From contig NZ_CP130610.1 of assembly GCF_030544485.1 (NCBI RefSeq), forward strand, positions 1,240,001-1,304,000: DNA of 64,000 nt. The letters are read 5' to 3'. The notes under the pieces were generated by a model. It did not search any database and had not been told where the DNA came from. It saw nothing but the letters and a program-made list of their open reading frames with translations. This document shows positions 26,684-34,958 of this stretch, piece after piece. This DNA comes from Halomonas sp. HAL1. Lineage in GTDB: Bacteria > Pseudomonadota > Gammaproteobacteria > Pseudomonadales > Halomonadaceae. Within the stretch, counting starts at the first letter, position 1. Every line of letters begins with the position of its first letter. Both the position numbers and the translations under genes were made by a program.

Positions 26684-27785
26684 ATGGCTAAGGTTGGCTA
26701 CCTCACGTACCTAGAGATAAATGGTTTTCGCTCTATTGAGTCAACCTCGTTAGCGCTTAAGCCATTGAACGTGCTGATCGGCCCAAATGGTGCGGGGAAG
26801 TCGAACTTCATCAATTTTTTTCGCTTCATGAACAAGCTGCTTCAAAAAGATCTGCAGCTTTACGTGGCAGAGCAGGGGGGGCAGATGCACTTCTGCACTT
26901 TGGCCGCAAGCAGACGTCCGCGCTATCTACGTATCTACGTTTTGACCCCAACAGCTATGGCGCAACGTTAATTCCCTCGCAGGATGGGCGCTTGGTTTTT
27001 AAAGAAGAGTTTTGTGAATTCTTCGCTGATAGCCTTGGCTTTTCAGGTGGTGACAAAAAAAAGCACTCGCCAAGCCAGGTGCTGACGAGTCAGCTTTGCC
27101 TTCCCCACAAGGAGCGACTATTGCAGGTAATGTGGCTAAGCACATAGCTGACTGGAAGGTGTATCACTTTCATGACACTAGCAGCAGCGCACCTATGAAG
27201 CAGGCGGGAGAGCTGTTAGACAATGACCGTTTACGCGAACAGGGTGAAAATCTAGCGGCTTTTCTTTACGACATTCAGGCGCATAACCCAGAGATCTATA
27301 AGCGAATCGTGTCCACGATCCAGCGAGTCGCGCCGTTCTTTCACGATTTCATCCTAGCGCCTGAGCGGCACAATGACAGCAAGATCCGGCTACGTTGGAA
27401 ACATAAAGGCAGCGATGCTTACTTTGATGCCCATGCGCTTTCCGATGGAACCCTGCGTTTTATCTGCATGGCCACATTACTGTTACAACCTAATCTACCT
27501 TCTCTGATATTGCTGGATGAGCCTGAATTGGGCCTGCATCCCTATGCCATACAGCTACTAGGCTCGATGCTCCGGCTGGTTAGCCAATCCACTCAGATCA
27601 TTATTTCTACTCAATCCATTTCGTTGGCCAATGAGTTCAGCGCTGACGATGTCGTCGTTGTCGAGCACCTGGAAAATCACTCTACTTTTAAGCGGCTAGA
27701 TACGCACTCCTTAGAAGCATGGCTGGAGGACTATCGCTTGGGTGATTTATGGGAGAAAAATCTGCTGGGAGGTACCCCCGCGTGA
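26684..27785 (+). pseudogene. OLD/RecF-like AAA ATPase, two homopolymer frameshifts
   Basis: Reading through two shifts gives a roughly 367-residue ATPase of the AAA_21 type. It starts YLTYLEINGFRSIESTSLALK with Walker A VLIGPNGAGKSNFINFF. After a G7 run at 26875 the frame must change to read ADALLHFGRKQTSALS. After an A8 run at 27055 it must change again to read ALAKPGADESAL. The C-terminal part has the LSDGTLRFICMATLLLQ signature, Walker B LILLDEPELGLHP and the ISTQSISLANEF motif. One extra base in each run would restore one frame, so either decay or sequencing error is possible. Its stop overlaps the start of the DUF4276 gene (GTGA). Confidence 0.8.
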
Positions 27786-28387
27786 TTCGACTAGGCATTA
27801 GCGTTGAGGGAGCGACTGAGCGAGAGTTTGTAACACGTGTTTTGGCACCGGTATTAGCCCAAAATCAAGTGTTTGCTAGCCCCATTGATATGCGCGGACG
27901 TGTGTCACTTGAGCGCATCGATAAAGAGCTTAGCAAGTTGATGGCTATGTTTGATCATGTAACAACGTTTTATGACTTTTATGGTTTTCATAAACGCCCG
28001 CCGGGTGACGTTTACGCTCTAGAGGATGCTATCAATGGTCTTGTGCCCGAGGATAAACGTCACCGCTTTACCCCTTATGTTCAGCAGTACGAATTTGAAG
28101 CCCTTGTGCTAGCAGTACCTGGTCATGCATAGGAAGTCATTGGCGTCGATGGCCTCAGCGCTAAGCTCCGTAGCATCGTTGGTCTAAGCGGCGGTGCCGA
28201 GCTGGTCAACGATGGATACGAAACTTGTCCATCTCGGCGTATAAAAGCAATCGCTCCACAGTACGATAAAAAATTCCATGGACCAGTGACTTTAGAAGGC
28301 GCCTTAGATGAAGCAAGGGCGGGCTGCCCTAGATTTGATGTTTGGTTGACGTGTATTGCTCAACTCAGCTCAGAAAATAAAATTTAA
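27782..28387 (+). pseudogene. DUF4276 family protein with an in-frame TAG
   Basis: From a GTG overlapping the ATPase stop, the frame encodes LGISVEGATEREFVTRVLAPVL, the family-typical TOPRIM-like beginning. It then passes DHVTTFYDFYGFHKRPPG and YVQQYEFEALVL. A TAG at 28130 interrupts it. The same frame continues with LVNDGYETCPSRRIKAIAPQYDKKFHGPVTL and CPRFDVWLTCIAQL to TAA at 28385, which is the expected end. DUF4276 proteins usually sit next to an OLD-like ATPase, as here, and such pairs are suspected phage-defence modules. Confidence 0.8.
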
Positions 28388-28456
28388 CTAAATTAAATTT
28401 TATTCAGGTCGATAGTAGTCATTGCAGCATTTAAAAAGCTAAATAAGGGAATTTTT

Positions 28457-28933
28457 ATGAAGTTGGCAACTGCTTTGGCGCTATCATGCTCAGTGGGCGT
28501 ATTAGCTCTACCTACTACGGTCTCAGCCTATTTTGACGAGCCTGGCACTTGGTCTAGCGAATGGGGACAAGGCATTTCTGAATACTCGGCAGTGAGTGCT
28601 GATGGGACAGCAAGACTTTATATTGCTTGTAGTCCTGATCGGGCTGTTAGTATGAATCTAACTGTTGGTGATAATACCTACGGTATTGATAGCCAAGGTG
28701 ATTTTAATCTAATAATCGATGGTGAAGAGGTCTCTACTCCCTATGAAACCGATTCGCATGTTGGTGCTGATTGGTTTCTCTATAGCTGGGAGGCCCTAAG
28801 AAAAGCGAATAGCATTGTTGCTGTAACAAGCGATGGTCAGAGCGTAGCGCTTCCAAGCAAAGGCTCAGCCGCAGCTTTGCCTAATGCATCCTCTCCAGAA
28901 ATGTCCTGCCTGACCGGTTTTTACTCATTTTAA
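28457..28933 (+). CDS. Exported protein of unknown function
   Basis: A 158-residue protein preceded by AAGGGAA. Residues 1-24 form a signal peptide ending TVSA-YFD. The mature protein is acidic, rich in Gly/Ser/Asp, and has two Cys (IACSPD and MSCLTG) that could form a disulphide in the periplasm. The spacing of beta-like segments (ARLYIACS, AVSMNLTVGDNTY, NLIIDGEEV) suggests a small beta domain. I do not recognise the family. Confidence 0.7.
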   Translation: MKLATALALSCSVGVLALPTTVSAYFDEPGTWSSEWGQGISEYSAVSADGTARLYIACSPDRAVSMNLTVGDNTYGIDSQGDFNLIIDGEEVSTPYETDSHVGADWFLYSWEALRKANSIVAVTSDGQSVALPSKGSAAALPNASSPEMSCLTGFYSF

Positions 28934-28959
28934 AAATGATAGAGAAACGATTCCTTAGG

Positions 28960-28987
28960 CGCTACCAGCAATGGTGGCGTTTTTTAT
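28960..28987 (+). terminator. Rho-independent terminator after the exported protein
   Basis: CGCTACCA-GCAA-TGGTGGCG is an 8-bp stem with one G-U pair, followed by TTTTTTA. Confidence 0.8.
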
Positions 28988-29035
28988 TTAAAAGCTGACT
29001 TTCAGCCTAAATATTTTTGTAGCCGCTTAAGTTTT

Positions 29036-29233
29036 TCAAGCAATGTAATCTGCCCACTCTTGCATCATTGCTCTGCGTTTTTCAACAATATCGCCTCGTC
29101 GGTAGGCGGCTTCTACTTTATTTTCAATGGCATACGCTAGCGCCATTTCACCTACGTCACATGGATAGCTGGTCACTTCGCCTATCCAGTATCGAATGCT
29201 TAAGCGGAAGCCATAAGGTACATAGGTGCTTTT
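29036..29233 (-). pseudogene. C-terminal stub of a second tyrosine integrase
   Basis: The frame reads KSTYVPYGFRLSIRYW, then GEVTSYPCDVGEMALAYAIE, then NKVEAAYRRGDIVEKRRAMM to a stop. It aligns along its full 65 residues with the end of the intact integrase at 57673-58866 at high identity. The catalytic Tyr (EAAYRRG) is kept, but the usual HGFR has become YGFR. Everything upstream is missing. It marks the former end of another island. The following 130 bp hold only an unassignable short frame. Confidence 0.88.
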
Positions 29234-29363
29234 GAGACAGTGATGACAGGCATCGAGGCTTCGTATGGTCTGCAGGAGCAGGCAGCCAAGTTGCCAAGTA
29301 TTGCATATGATGTCTATACGCTGTTATGGGGGTTGGCCGGATTGTTTAGGTAGCTGCTGAAAA

Positions 29364-30508
29364 TTATTTGCTAAGCCTTTGCAGGGTGCGGGCGCGGTTG
29401 GCAAGCCAACTGCGTACCTGTTGGGGCCAGCGTTCGAAGCCTGCTTGTGGATTCAGCTGTTGTCCGCATGTAGTGCCCAGTGGGGGTTAACGAGTGCTTC
29501 CCGGGCAATCGCTATTAGATCGGCTTGGTCCCGTTGAAGTACTTCTTCTGCCTGAACTGCCTCCACAATTAGGCCAACAGCCATAGTGGGAATTTCCACT
29601 GCTTGACGAATAGCTTCAGCAAATGGCACCTGAAATCCGTACCCACGGGTGATGCCAGTTGTAGTGGCTGATCCCGCTATCCCACCGCTGGAGCAGTCAA
29701 TCATATCTACTCCTACCTCTTTAAGACGGCAGCCAAAGTGAATGCTGTCTTGTAAGTTCCATCCATCTACTTGTCCATCCACCGCAGATATGCGTACCAG
29801 AAGGGCTGTATGTTCTGGCAGGCTTACGCGCAGTGCCCCGACAATTTCTAAAGGATAGCGGCAGCGGTTAGTTAGGCTGCCGCCATAGGTATCCTGGCGG
29901 TTATTACTCAGCGGTGAAAGAAACTGATGCAGTAAATATCCGTGTCCACAGTGAAGTTCAATAACCTTAAAACCTGCCGACAGTGCTCGCTTTGCGGCCT
30001 TTACGTAGTCACTTTTTAACGCCTTCATTTCAGCAATAGTGAGTGTTGAAGGGGGCGAATCTTGGTCTGCCAATGGCATGTCTCCTGAGGATAACGTGGG
30101 CCAAGGCGGCTCGCCTGGAGCGTAATTGCTAGCACTGAGCGGAGCACCGCCTTCCCAAGGACGGGCAGCACTCCCTTTGCGCCCTGCATGGGCTAGCTGT
30201 ATGGCTGGGATGGAACCTTGTTGGCTTAAAAATGTTGCCAGCCTGCGCAAGCCCGGTATATGCCGATCCGACCAAATGCCAAGGTCTCCATGGGTAATCC
30301 TTCCATCGCGAGTAACTGCACTGGCTTCGGCGAACACCATACCCGCCCCTCCCAAGGCGTAGCGTCCTAACTGCACTAAATGCCAATCATTGACCATTCC
30401 CTCAATTGCTGAGTACTGGCACATAGGCGAAATAACAATCCGGTTGGTTGTTTCAACGCCTCCCAGACTTAGGGGAGTAAACAGTTGGGTAGCCGCTGAT
30501 CTATTCAC
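29364..30508 (-). pseudogene. Old-yellow-enzyme family ene-reductase (YqjM/NamA type), frameshift near the 3' end
   Basis: From the GTG at 30508, behind GAGGAGA, the protein has the FMN barrel of the YqjM type: NRIVISPMCQYSA with Cys30, QLAHAGRKGS, ELHCGHGYLLHQFLSPLSNNR with both substrate-binding His, and the C-terminal PTMAVGLI and ADLIAIAREALVNPHWALHA. The frame then meets TGA at 29453. A one-base shift at about 29460 would let it continue as QQLNPQAGFERWPQQVRSWL to a TAA at 29364, a credible family C terminus. The shortened form keeps all catalytic residues and may still work. The gene is divergent from the catabolic operon. Confidence 0.85.
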
Positions 30509-30653
30509 TTTGTCTCCTCGTACTAATAAGTGTCTTTCAATGCAGTGCATGTTAGATGCGCTTTTTGCAGGTCAGTTAACCCTAATCAAGGGCTTAAAGT
30601 GCAGACAGTGCTTACCTGGGAGCATTAACACTGGGTGGTAAATTATTTTTACA

Positions 30654-30669
30654 TACTCACTGGTAAATA
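30654..30669. promoter_or_regulatory. Candidate operator in the divergent ene-reductase/Fe-ADH promoter region
   Basis: TACTCACTGGTAAATA resembles TACCGACTGGTTAGTA, read on the minus strand at 32132-32147 (12 of 16 bases). Both lie upstream of genes of the same locus, which encodes a TetR regulator. The rest of the 265-bp region 30551-30815 is AT-rich and without a gene. Confidence 0.35.
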
Positions 30670-30815
30670 AACTAACTATTTGTTAAATGTTGTTCAAGCG
30701 TTGCGAATTACAAACGCTAGGGAGGAGAGGTTGCGGCGGTTATGCATTTCATTTGGCAGCGTGAATATATATTACTACTAGCTAATAAAGAAACTAACAA
30801 TAAGAGGATGTTGCA

Positions 30816-31985
30816 ATGTCATTATCAGGACAGTATGAGTTTTTGGCTCAGGATCGCGTGGTATTTGGTGTGCCAGCGGCCCAAGCAGTGCTGGAGCAGG
30901 CCGAGCGTTTAGGAGCACAACGGGTGTTCGTGGTCTCAAGTAAAACTTTGAACCGCAATACCGAGGAAATTAAACACATTCGTCATGCATTGGGAGAACG
31001 TTTTGTCGGTCTATTCGATGAATGTGTAGCACATGTTCCCAGGGATAGTGTGCTTAAGGCGGCAGCTAAAGTGCGAGCAGCTGATCCCGATCTAATTGTC
31101 ACTGTGGGCGGCGGAACACCGATAGATACCGTTAAGGTGCTGTTAATTTGCCTAGCCCAAGACCTGTATCGTGCTGATCAACTGGACGACTACCGGGTAC
31201 GTGTTAATGAGGATGGCAGCAAAGTAATACCTGAGGTGGCGAGCCCACCATTGCGTCAAATAATTGTTCCCACCACCCTTTCGGGGGCCGAGTTTAGCAA
31301 AATTGGCGGTGCCAGCGATCCAATTCGCCAAGTTAAAGATCTTTATATAGGGAGCGAGATTGGCGGCCAGGCAGTGATTCTAGACCCTGCTTTAACCATA
31401 CATACCCCGGATTGGCTATGGTTGTCCACCGGAGTGCGAGCGGTAGACCATGCTGTAGAAACGATTTGTTCGCGCCAATCTCAGCCCTTTACCGATGCCA
31501 CCTGCCTTTATGGCTTACGTATGCTCAACGCATCGCTACGAATTAACCGCGACCGCCCAGATGACCTTGAAGCGCGTCTTAATAGCCAACTTGGCGTTTG
31601 GTTGGCATCCACTGGGCTTGGCCGGGTGGACTGGGGTGCGAGCCACGGCATTGGCCATCAATTAGGGACGGTAGCCGGTGTGCCTCATGGCCACTGCTCG
31701 TGTGTGATGCTGCCTAGTGTGCTGCGTTATAACCACGCAGTAAATGCTGATCAGCAGCAATTAATTAGCGACGCATTGGGTCACCCAGAGGCGCTCGCTG
31801 CAGATCTAGTGGCAGAGCTGATCAGGGATTTAGGTCTTCCTGAAACGTTACAAGATGTGTCGGTTAAGCGAGCGCATTTTGAGGCAATCGCCCAAGGGGG
31901 CATGCAAAACATGATGGTTCGTAGTAACCCGCGCCAGATTAAAAGTCCTGAAGATATTTTGGAAATTCTTGAGTTGGCATGGTGA
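30816..31985 (+). CDS. Iron-containing alcohol dehydrogenase (maleylacetate-reductase-like)
   Basis: A 389-residue Fe-ADH family dehydrogenase. The nucleotide site VTVGGGTPIDTVK is near residue 100. The metal ligands lie in RAVDHAVETICS and in ASHGIGHQLGTVAGVPHGHCSCVMLP. It oxidises alcohols or reduces keto or enol substrates with NAD(P)H; the broad subgroup includes maleylacetate reductases. AGAGGATG precedes the ATG. It is followed by a terminator, so it is a separate transcript from the dehydrogenase-complex genes but shares the locus. Confidence 0.88.
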   Translation: MSLSGQYEFLAQDRVVFGVPAAQAVLEQAERLGAQRVFVVSSKTLNRNTEEIKHIRHALGERFVGLFDECVAHVPRDSVLKAAAKVRAADPDLIVTVGGGTPIDTVKVLLICLAQDLYRADQLDDYRVRVNEDGSKVIPEVASPPLRQIIVPTTLSGAEFSKIGGASDPIRQVKDLYIGSEIGGQAVILDPALTIHTPDWLWLSTGVRAVDHAVETICSRQSQPFTDATCLYGLRMLNASLRINRDRPDDLEARLNSQLGVWLASTGLGRVDWGASHGIGHQLGTVAGVPHGHCSCVMLPSVLRYNHAVNADQQQLISDALGHPEALAADLVAELIRDLGLPETLQDVSVKRAHFEAIAQGGMQNMMVRSNPRQIKSPEDILEILELAW

Positions 31986-32015
31986 TGTAACCCACCGAGA
32001 TGTGGCCTCTTTTAG

Positions 32016-32041
32016 AGAAACTGCTTCCAGCAGTTTTTCTT
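32016..32041 (+). terminator. Rho-independent terminator after the Fe-ADH gene
   Basis: AAACTGCT-TCC-AGCAGTTT is a perfect 8-bp stem followed by TTCTTT. Confidence 0.8.
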
Positions 32042-32130
32042 TATCAGGGACTGTTTAAAGTCAAAAAAGGTAGCTTGCAAACAAATGGATATTTTTTCAT
32101 TTGACAGATGAAGTTTGATAGTCCAGATTT

Positions 32131-32148
32131 CTACTAACCAGTCGGTAG
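32131..32148. promoter_or_regulatory. Candidate TetR-type operator upstream of the E1 genes
   Basis: CTACTAACCAGTCGGTAG is an imperfect 18-bp palindrome about 65 bp before the E1 alpha start. It shares a core with the site at 30654. Confidence 0.4.
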
Positions 32149-32213
32149 AATTAATAACTATAAGTTTAATAAATGAATACCCCCACCGATGAAGCCGAGT
32201 TGAGGAATGTAGT

Positions 32214-33185
32214 ATGACGATGAGGAAGAATGCTGAGCTATTAGAACTCTACGAAGGTATGTACTTGATTCGTCAAGTGGAACTTCGACTTGGTCGGCTG
32301 TTTGCAGATGGCGAGGTTCCAGGCTTTATCCATCTGAGCATTGGACAGGAAGCTATCGCTACCGGGGTAGGCAGCGTTCTGCGACCTGAGGATACGTTAG
32401 CTTCAACACATCGTGGACATGGCCATGCCTTAGCCAAGGGCGTCGACTTAGGTCGCTTTTTTATGGAGTTGATGGCGCGCGAAGAAGGGATGTGCCATGG
32501 ACGCGGCGGTTCTATGCATGTGGCAGATCTTTCCATTGGTATGCTGGGCGCGAATGCCATTGTGGGGGCCAGTATACCCATTGCTCTTGGCAGTGCTTTG
32601 GCGCACCAAGTACGTGGTGTAGATGCGGTGGCCGTGGCTTTTTTCGGCGACGGTGCTATGGCCGAGGGTACATTGCATGAAAGTTTAAATATGGCGGCAT
32701 TGTGGAATTTGCCGCTGTTATTCGTCTGCGAAAATAACGGTTGGGCAGAATTTTCGCCTACGTCAAAGCAGTTCGTTGCTTCGCTGGACAAACTTGCCAA
32801 GGCTTTTGGTATTACCTACGAAAAAGCCGATGGACGAGATGTACAGGCAGTCGCCAAAGCCACTGAGCGAGCTGTAAAAGCAGCGCGTACGGGTAAGGGA
32901 CCACAGGTGCTGGAGTTCACCACTCACCGTTTTCGGGGCCATTACGAGGGCGACCCACAAAAGTACCGCAGTGCTGATGAACTCTCAGGACTGAGTGACC
33001 ATGACCCATTGGTCCTGCTTGAGCCAAAGCTAGCTAAAAGTGGGGTCCATGAAGAAGAGCTTGTGCGTATACGCGAGGAGATAGAAGCCCGCGTAGATAA
33101 GGCTGTAGAAGCTGCTCGCCAAGGAACAGCGCCAGATTTTGAGGCCGGTCGTGCAGACGTATACACACAGATAGGAGCTGCATGA
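32214..33185 (+). CDS. Thiamine-dependent 2-oxoacid/acetoin dehydrogenase E1 component, alpha subunit
   Basis: A 323-residue E1 alpha of the acetoin/pyruvate dehydrogenase type. FADGEVPGFIHLSIGQEAIATGV and CHGRGGSMHVADLSIGMLGAN open the thiamine-diphosphate domain. The cofactor motif FFGDGAMAEGTLHESLNMAALWNLPLLFVCENN is near residue 145. With E1 beta it decarboxylates or cleaves a 2-oxo compound and passes the acyl group to E2. GAGGA lies 8 bp before the ATG. It overlaps E1 beta by 4 bp (ATGA). Which substrate is used cannot be told from the sequence. Confidence 0.92.
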   Translation: MTMRKNAELLELYEGMYLIRQVELRLGRLFADGEVPGFIHLSIGQEAIATGVGSVLRPEDTLASTHRGHGHALAKGVDLGRFFMELMAREEGMCHGRGGSMHVADLSIGMLGANAIVGASIPIALGSALAHQVRGVDAVAVAFFGDGAMAEGTLHESLNMAALWNLPLLFVCENNGWAEFSPTSKQFVASLDKLAKAFGITYEKADGRDVQAVAKATERAVKAARTGKGPQVLEFTTHRFRGHYEGDPQKYRSADELSGLSDHDPLVLLEPKLAKSGVHEEELVRIREEIEARVDKAVEAARQGTAPDFEAGRADVYTQIGAA

Positions 33186-34156
33186 TGGCGGAAGTGAGAT
33201 TCGGAAAGGCGGTGAATTTGGCACTGGCCGACGCCTTAGAGCAAGATCCTGCGGTGTTTTTATTCGGCGAAGATATCGCAACGGCAGGTGGTCCATTCGG
33301 AGCAACTCGGGGTTTATACGAGCAGTTTGGAGACCGTGTTCGTGATACGCCAATTTCTGAAGCAGCGTTAGCTAATGCTGCCGTTGGTGCCGCACTATCA
33401 GGTCTTAAGCCGGTGCTCGAAATAATGTTCATGGATTTTATGACATTGACCATGGATGCGTTAGTTAACCAGGCCGCTAAGGCACGCTATATGTTCGGTG
33501 GACAGGCATCGGTGCCTATGGTGGTGCGTACTCCGCATGGCGGTGGAATTAGTGCCGGTCCACAGCATTCGCAATGTTTAGAAGCCTGGTTTGCCCATGT
33601 ACCAGGTCTAAAGGTGGTCTGTCCAAGCAACCCGGCGGATGCCTACGGGCTGCTGAGATCGGCAATCGCAGACCCAGACCCAGTGATTTTTGTTGAAAAT
33701 AAGGCACTTTACGCCATGAAGGGGGAATTGCCTGAACCGAGGGAAATAATTCCGTTGGGTAAAGCGCGATTAGTACGTACAGGTAAAGATGCCACGGTTG
33801 TGTGCTATGGGGCGGCTGTGCATACCGTCGAGAAGGCAGCATCCCAGTTGGCCGAGCAGGGGCTGGAGATCGAGGTGCTGGATTTACGCAGTATCCAACC
33901 TTGGGACGAGGCAGCTGTGCTGGCGTCTTTAATGCGAACCCATCGGCTGCTAATCGTACATGAGGCGGTTGAGGCATTCGGAGTAGGTGCGGAAATCGCG
34001 GCGCGCATTGGGGATATTGGTTTTGATGAATTAGATGCCCCAATTTTACGTGTGGCGGCCCCCTTTGTTCCGGTGCCTTTCGCACCCAGCCTTGAAAAAG
34101 CATACCAACCTGATGCAGCGGCCGTAATGGCAGCGGTACACAAGCTATGCGCCTAG
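33182..34156 (+). CDS. 2-oxoacid/acetoin dehydrogenase E1 component, beta subunit
   Basis: A 324-residue transketolase-like beta subunit. FLFGEDIATAGGPFGATRGL, DTPISEAALANAAVGAALSG and FMDFMTLTMDALVNQAAKARYMFGG are typical, as is RTPHGGGISAGPQHSQCLEAWFAHVPGL. It completes the E1 heterotetramer with the upstream gene. A TAGGAGA site near its 3' end serves the following enoyl-CoA hydratase gene. Confidence 0.92.
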   Translation: MMAEVRFGKAVNLALADALEQDPAVFLFGEDIATAGGPFGATRGLYEQFGDRVRDTPISEAALANAAVGAALSGLKPVLEIMFMDFMTLTMDALVNQAAKARYMFGGQASVPMVVRTPHGGGISAGPQHSQCLEAWFAHVPGLKVVCPSNPADAYGLLRSAIADPDPVIFVENKALYAMKGELPEPREIIPLGKARLVRTGKDATVVCYGAAVHTVEKAASQLAEQGLEIEVLDLRSIQPWDEAAVLASLMRTHRLLIVHEAVEAFGVGAEIAARIGDIGFDELDAPILRVAAPFVPVPFAPSLEKAYQPDAAAVMAAVHKLCA

Positions 34157-34167
34157 GAGAAACTGAC

Positions 34168-34953
34168 ATGAGTGAGAACGTCATAATAAGTGAAGTGAGT
34201 GGACACGTGGGTCTGCTCACCATTAATCGTCCTAAAGTTCACAACGCGTTGAGTACCCAAGTATTACTGGAACTTGAGAGAGCGTTTATTGCCTTGGAAA
34301 AAGATTCGGAAGTGAGGGTCATTGTTTTCACCGGGGCAGGTGATAAGGCGTTTGTTGCGGGGGGTGACCTTGCGGAAATGATCAGTCGCGATGGGATAAC
34401 CCATTATCAGGAATTCGCTGAGGATATCCACCGTGTGTTTCGCCGTTTTGAGGCATCTGACAAGCCGACTATTGCTGCGGTAAATGGCTATGCCCTGGGC
34501 GGTGGTACGGAACTATTACTGAGTTTGGACATACGTCTACTTGCAGATAGCGCTGATTTGGCACTGCCAGAAATCGGTCTTGGTGTTTTCCCCGGTGCTG
34601 GAGGTACCCAGCGTTTAATCCGTCAAGTGCCCCCCTGCATCGCCAAGGAGCTGATGTTTAGTGGGCGACGATTCAAGGCTGAAGAAGCACTCCGTATCGG
34701 GCTCGTCAACCGAGTTGTGCCACATGCAGAGCTAATGAATGAAGCTATGAGTTTAGCAGCACAGATAGCGGAAAAATCTCCTCTGATTCTCAAACTAATG
34801 AAGCGTGCTTTACGTGACGGCATTAATATGCCGATGGAAGCGGCATTAGCTCATGAGCAAGCTCTGATTGGTTTGGCCTTTGATACCCAGGATGCCCAGG
34901 AAGGAATGGCAGCATTCCTGGAAAAGCGCAAAGCAAACTTTAAAGGACGCTAA
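34168..34953 (+). CDS. Enoyl-CoA hydratase/isomerase family protein (crotonase)
   Basis: A 261-residue crotonase. The CoA-binding part is VFTGAGDKAFVAGGDLAEM, and the oxyanion hole lies in AVNGYALGGGTELLLSLDIRL. The two-Glu dehydratase signature appears to be present (GTELLLS and PEIGLGVFPGAGGTQRL). It hydrates 2-enoyl-CoA or catalyses a related step. The ATG at 34168 follows TAGGAGA; an earlier in-frame ATG lies inside the E1 beta gene. Its place between E1 and E2 is unusual and argues that all work in one pathway. Confidence 0.9.
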   Translation: MSENVIISEVSGHVGLLTINRPKVHNALSTQVLLELERAFIALEKDSEVRVIVFTGAGDKAFVAGGDLAEMISRDGITHYQEFAEDIHRVFRRFEASDKPTIAAVNGYALGGGTELLLSLDIRLLADSADLALPEIGLGVFPGAGGTQRLIRQVPPCIAKELMFSGRRFKAEEALRIGLVNRVVPHAELMNEAMSLAAQIAEKSPLILKLMKRALRDGINMPMEAALAHEQALIGLAFDTQDAQEGMAAFLEKRKANFKGR

Positions 34954-34958
34954 AGCAT

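Noticed and set aside
29250..29360. Short plus-strand frame (MTGIEASYGLQEQ...) after the integrase stub
   Set aside because: Could be the tail of a lost gene, but it is too short to assign and overlaps the probable end of the ene-reductase.
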